In this document: positions 59,505 to 64,000 of the stretch, piece by piece
How positions within the stretch are numbered: position 1 is the stretch's first letter
How the letters are laid out: each line of letters opens with the position of its first letter
Origin: Streptomyces sp. CB02959
GTDB lineage: Bacteria > Actinomycetota > Actinomycetes > Streptomycetales > Streptomycetaceae
Direction of reading: 5' to 3'
Assembly (NCBI RefSeq): GCF_002803155.1
Contig: NZ_NNBP01000009.1
Location: 62,001 to 126,000 of the forward strand
DNA: 64,000 nt
Translations under genes and position numbers: made by a program
Notes under the pieces: generated by a model
Databases searched by the model: none
What the model saw: the letters and a program-made list of their open reading frames with translations, nothing else
What the model was told of the DNA's origin: nothing

Positions 59505-60155
59505 TCCTCATCACCTCTCCCGAGTGATGTCGATGGATCGCGCCTCGGAGCGTCGGGGGCGGGCCGCTCCACCCGGTGAGGAGCGGAACACGGACCGGCG
59601 TCACCGGTCCTCCTGGTCGTCGATCCCCTCTCCGCGATTGTCACTCGCCCCGCTGTGTGCCGCGAGGGACGGGCGGGGCTCGCGGCCGGGCCTGGACGTT
59701 TCGTCCATGCCATCCGGGGCCGGATGTGCCGGCCGGCCGGTGAAGCGCCGCGCCGGATCCTGGCCGCCCGGCCCGATGCGGCCGTCAACTACGGCTGGGA
59801 CAGGGCGATTTGGCGGGCACGGAGCGCGGCGGACCGGCCGGGCCGCCGGCCGCCGCCCGCCGCGGGGGTCTGGGCCGGGGCGCGGCCGCCCCGGGCCGCC
59901 GGGGCGGCGGGGGGGGGACGGCCGTGCCCGGGCATGTGGCCGGGGCCGCCCGATCGCCACGTTGCGCATGCGGACCACCCGGTTCGGTGATGGGCTGGTG
60001 CCATCTGCCGTGCAGCAGCTGACATTGGAATATGCCCCTCCCGCTCCACGCGGTGACCGCACGCCCGAGTACCAGGGACACCGGTGCCACGTGGGCGAAG
60101 CCCTGTGCCGTCCCCGTCCGCCCGCGCTGCCGGCCCGTGCCCGCAGAGGAGAACA
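59505..60155. other. Intergenic stretch upstream of the glutamate oxidase
   Basis: 651 bp between the GNAT-AAA+ and L-glutamate oxidase genes, which are divergent. It includes a G-run GGCGGCGGGGGGGGGACGG near 59900. The open frames have Pro/Gly/Arg-rich translations without motifs. It probably contains the promoters of both genes; no operator was recognised. Confidence 0.4.
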
Positions 60156-62257
<2,102 letters not shown>

Positions 62258-62261
<4 letters not shown>

Positions 62262-64000
62262 CCACCTCCCCGACCTGCACGGTGGCCGAGTACCTGGCCG
62301 TCCGGCTGGAACAGCTCGGCATCACCCACCTGTTCGGCGTGCCGGGCAACCACCTGGGCCCGTTCCTGTCGACCCTGCACGAGAAGACCAAGGTGCGTTG
62401 GGTGGGCACCCCCACGGAGGGCGGCGCCGGCCAGGCAGCGGACGCCTACGCCCGGGTGAAGGTCGCCGACGCGGAGATCGAACTGGGCGAACAGGGCGTC
62501 GGCGCGGTCGCGGTCACCTACGGCGTGGGCGCCTTCAACCTGCTCAACGCCATCGGCGGCGGCTACACCGAGTACATCCCGCTGATCGCGATCAACGGTG
62601 CGCCCACCTACGAGCAGTGGATCAACCAACGGGCGATCGGCCTGCTCACCTCGCACATGTCCCAGCGCCCGGAGAGCAACCTCGACGTCTACCGGCAGGT
62701 GACGGTGGAGGCCCAGACGATCTCCAACCCCGGGCTGGCCCCCGGTCAGATCGACACCGCGCTCGTCGCCTGCCTCTCCCACCGCAGGCCGGTCTACCTG
62801 GAGTTCATGGAGGACGTCTGGGAGGAGAGCTGCCCGGCGCCGCAGGGCCGGCTGAGGCGACAGGAACGGCCGCTCACCCCCCAGAACGAGAAGATGCTGA
62901 GCGCCGCGGTCACGGCGTGCGTGAAGCTGGTGAAGGAACACGGCGGCAACCCGATCCTGTGGGCCGGCGAGGAGATCGACCGCTTCAACCTGGCCGACTC
63001 GTTCGAGGAACTGGTCCGGGCCACCCTCATCCCGTACTGCACGACCGTCGGCGCCAAGTCCGTGATCTCCGAGGACACCCCCGGCTTCAGCGGCGTCTAC
63101 AACGGCAAGGCCAGCAATCCGGACGTGGCCGCGGTGTTCCAGAACGCCGGCTGCCGCATCGGACTGGGCACCTGGGCGACGTCGAAGAACCTCGGCGGGA
63201 AGCTGTCCATCGGCGACGACTGGGCGGTCGCCGCCCATGAGGGGGTGCATGTGGGCGCCTCGTACTTCCCGGACGTCCAACTCGCCCAGTTCATCCCGGC
63301 GTTGCGGGACGCGTTCGTCGAGGAGTTCGGCATCGGGCACTTCTCCGCCGACTACTACGCCGACGCCCACCGGGCCGGCCTCGACGTACCGGACAGCATC
63401 GGCGCCTTCCTGGACACCCTGGCCGGCGGCCCCTACCCGCCACAGCCGACCTACGACAGCTTCTTCCGGCACATCAACGACTTCCTCGCCACCCAGACCA
63501 CCGAACGCTCGGGTCAGCGCACCACCCCGTTCACCGTGATCAGCGACGCCGCGTTCGCGCTGATCGGCTCGATGAACCTGCGGATGCCCGAGCGGGCCTC
63601 GTACGTGGCGCAGAACAGCTGGCTGTCCATCGGCTACTCGGTCGGCTTCGCCACCGGGGTGGGCCTGGGCCGCCTGGAGGCAGGCAAGCGGCCGATGGTC
63701 TTCGTCGGCGACGGCTCGTTCCAGGAGACCTGCCAGGAGATGTCCACACACGTCCGGCACGGCCTGAAGCCGGTGGTGTTCGTCCTGGACAACGAGGGCT
63801 TCTACGGCATCGAGCAGATGCTGGTGCACCCCTGCTACTACAAGCCGAACGGCGCACCGCCGTCCGACGGGGCGGACTTCTACAACGAGCTCCACCCCTG
63901 GCACTACGAGAAGCTCGCCGAGGTCTTCGGCACCGACAAGCAGCCGATGCACGGGTGCGCCGTCACCACCCACGACGACCTCACCGCACTGCTCAAGAAG
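62258..64000 (+). CDS. Thiamine-diphosphate-dependent 2-oxoacid decarboxylase-like enzyme (3' end cut by window)
   Basis: 581 residues visible, close to full length for the family (550-600). The three ThDP-enzyme domains are present. N-terminal Pyr domain: TVAEYLAVRLEQLGITHLFGVPGN, the catalytic Glu in PTEGGAGQAADAYARVKVAD (in place of the usual NELNAGYAADGYAR) and VTYGVGAFNLLNAIGGGYTEYIPLI. Middle domain: LVKEHGGNPILWAGEEIDRF onward. C-terminal PP domain: MVFVGDGSFQETCQEMSTHVRHGL with VVFVLDNEGFYGIEQML (the GDG-x-N cofactor motif). The pattern is that of pyruvate/indolepyruvate decarboxylases. Its ATG overlaps the glutamate oxidase stop, so 2-oxoglutarate decarboxylation to succinic semialdehyde, or another oxoacid derived from oxidase action, is the likely reaction; the substrate is inferred from context only. 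Confidence 0.88.

Overview
The window is very GC-rich with strong third-position GC, and it carries Tat and lipoprotein signals, an IdeR/DmdR-type iron box, SARP-free Streptomyces-style intergenic hairpins and many Streptomyces-type families. It is almost certainly a chromosomal segment of a Streptomyces. The L-glutamate oxidase gene at the right end matches, as far as I can recall it, the enzyme of Streptomyces sp. X-119-6, including length and active-site residue numbering. No rRNA, tRNA, insertion sequence, prophage or CRISPR array was seen. All functional calls rest on reading motifs by eye; no database search was run. Layout, left to right. 1-2,040: iron-siderophore uptake (permease cut by the window edge, lipoprotein receptor, iron box). 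2,419-5,906: an operon of Tat-exported amidohydrolase, 14-TM exporter and FCD-type GntR regulator with a candidate operator. 6,098-8,232: a YVTN beta-propeller protein divergent from a LysR regulator. 8,907-11,321: a Tat-exported multicopper oxidase and a small Gly/Glu/Lys-rich secreted protein, facing each other across a strong terminator. 11,638-14,493: a MocR regulator abutting a broken amino-acid racemase gene that is translationally coupled to a YczE-type membrane protein. 14,563-17,214: an uncharacterised protein, then an ornithine-cyclodeaminase-like enzyme divergent from a TetR regulator with a perfect operator palindrome. 17,851-20,162: a SulP/STAS anion transporter and a lipoprotein. 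20,284-23,291: a class A beta-lactamase divergent from a LysR gene coupled to a cytoplasmic beta-lactamase-like protein; this is the arrangement I recall for blaL-blaA-blaB of S. cacaoi. 23,349-32,413: three co-oriented genes, a cytosolic SxxK hydrolase and two giant proteins (1,080 and 1,541 aa) of unknown function with Gly/His/Pro-rich tails. 32,590-37,560: an M20 peptidase, then a glycosyltransferase/polysaccharide-deacetylase pair divergent from a BlaI repressor and M56 (BlaR1-like) protease, with three 13-bp operators between them. 37,765-40,484: cobalamin riboswitch and metE. 40,614-46,430: a 1,938-residue TIR / phosphoesterase-like / NACHT / pentapeptide / WD40 protein, the best candidate here for an uncharacterised immune (anti-phage) system. 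46,679-50,340: an ArsB-like permease and a three-gene operon (2-TM protein, cupin-like protein, inositol-monophosphatase-like enzyme). 51,203-53,803: amino-acid permease and a membrane-anchored double ABM-domain protein. 54,046-58,240: a purine catabolism set (guanine deaminase, xanthine dehydrogenase FAD subunit, fused 2Fe-2S/molybdopterin subunit). 58,218-59,504: a GNAT-AAA+ fusion. 60,156-64,000: L-glutamate oxidase coupled by an ATGA overlap to a thiamine-diphosphate decarboxylase-like enzyme, which suggests an unusual oxidative route from glutamate through 2-oxoglutarate. How genes work together: several units pair an envelope or metabolic function with its own local regulator and visible operator (GntR, TetR, BlaI/M56, LysR/BlaB, iron box, B12 riboswitch). 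The strongest novelty candidates are the TIR-NACHT protein, the giant-protein trio, and the glutamate oxidase/decarboxylase couple.
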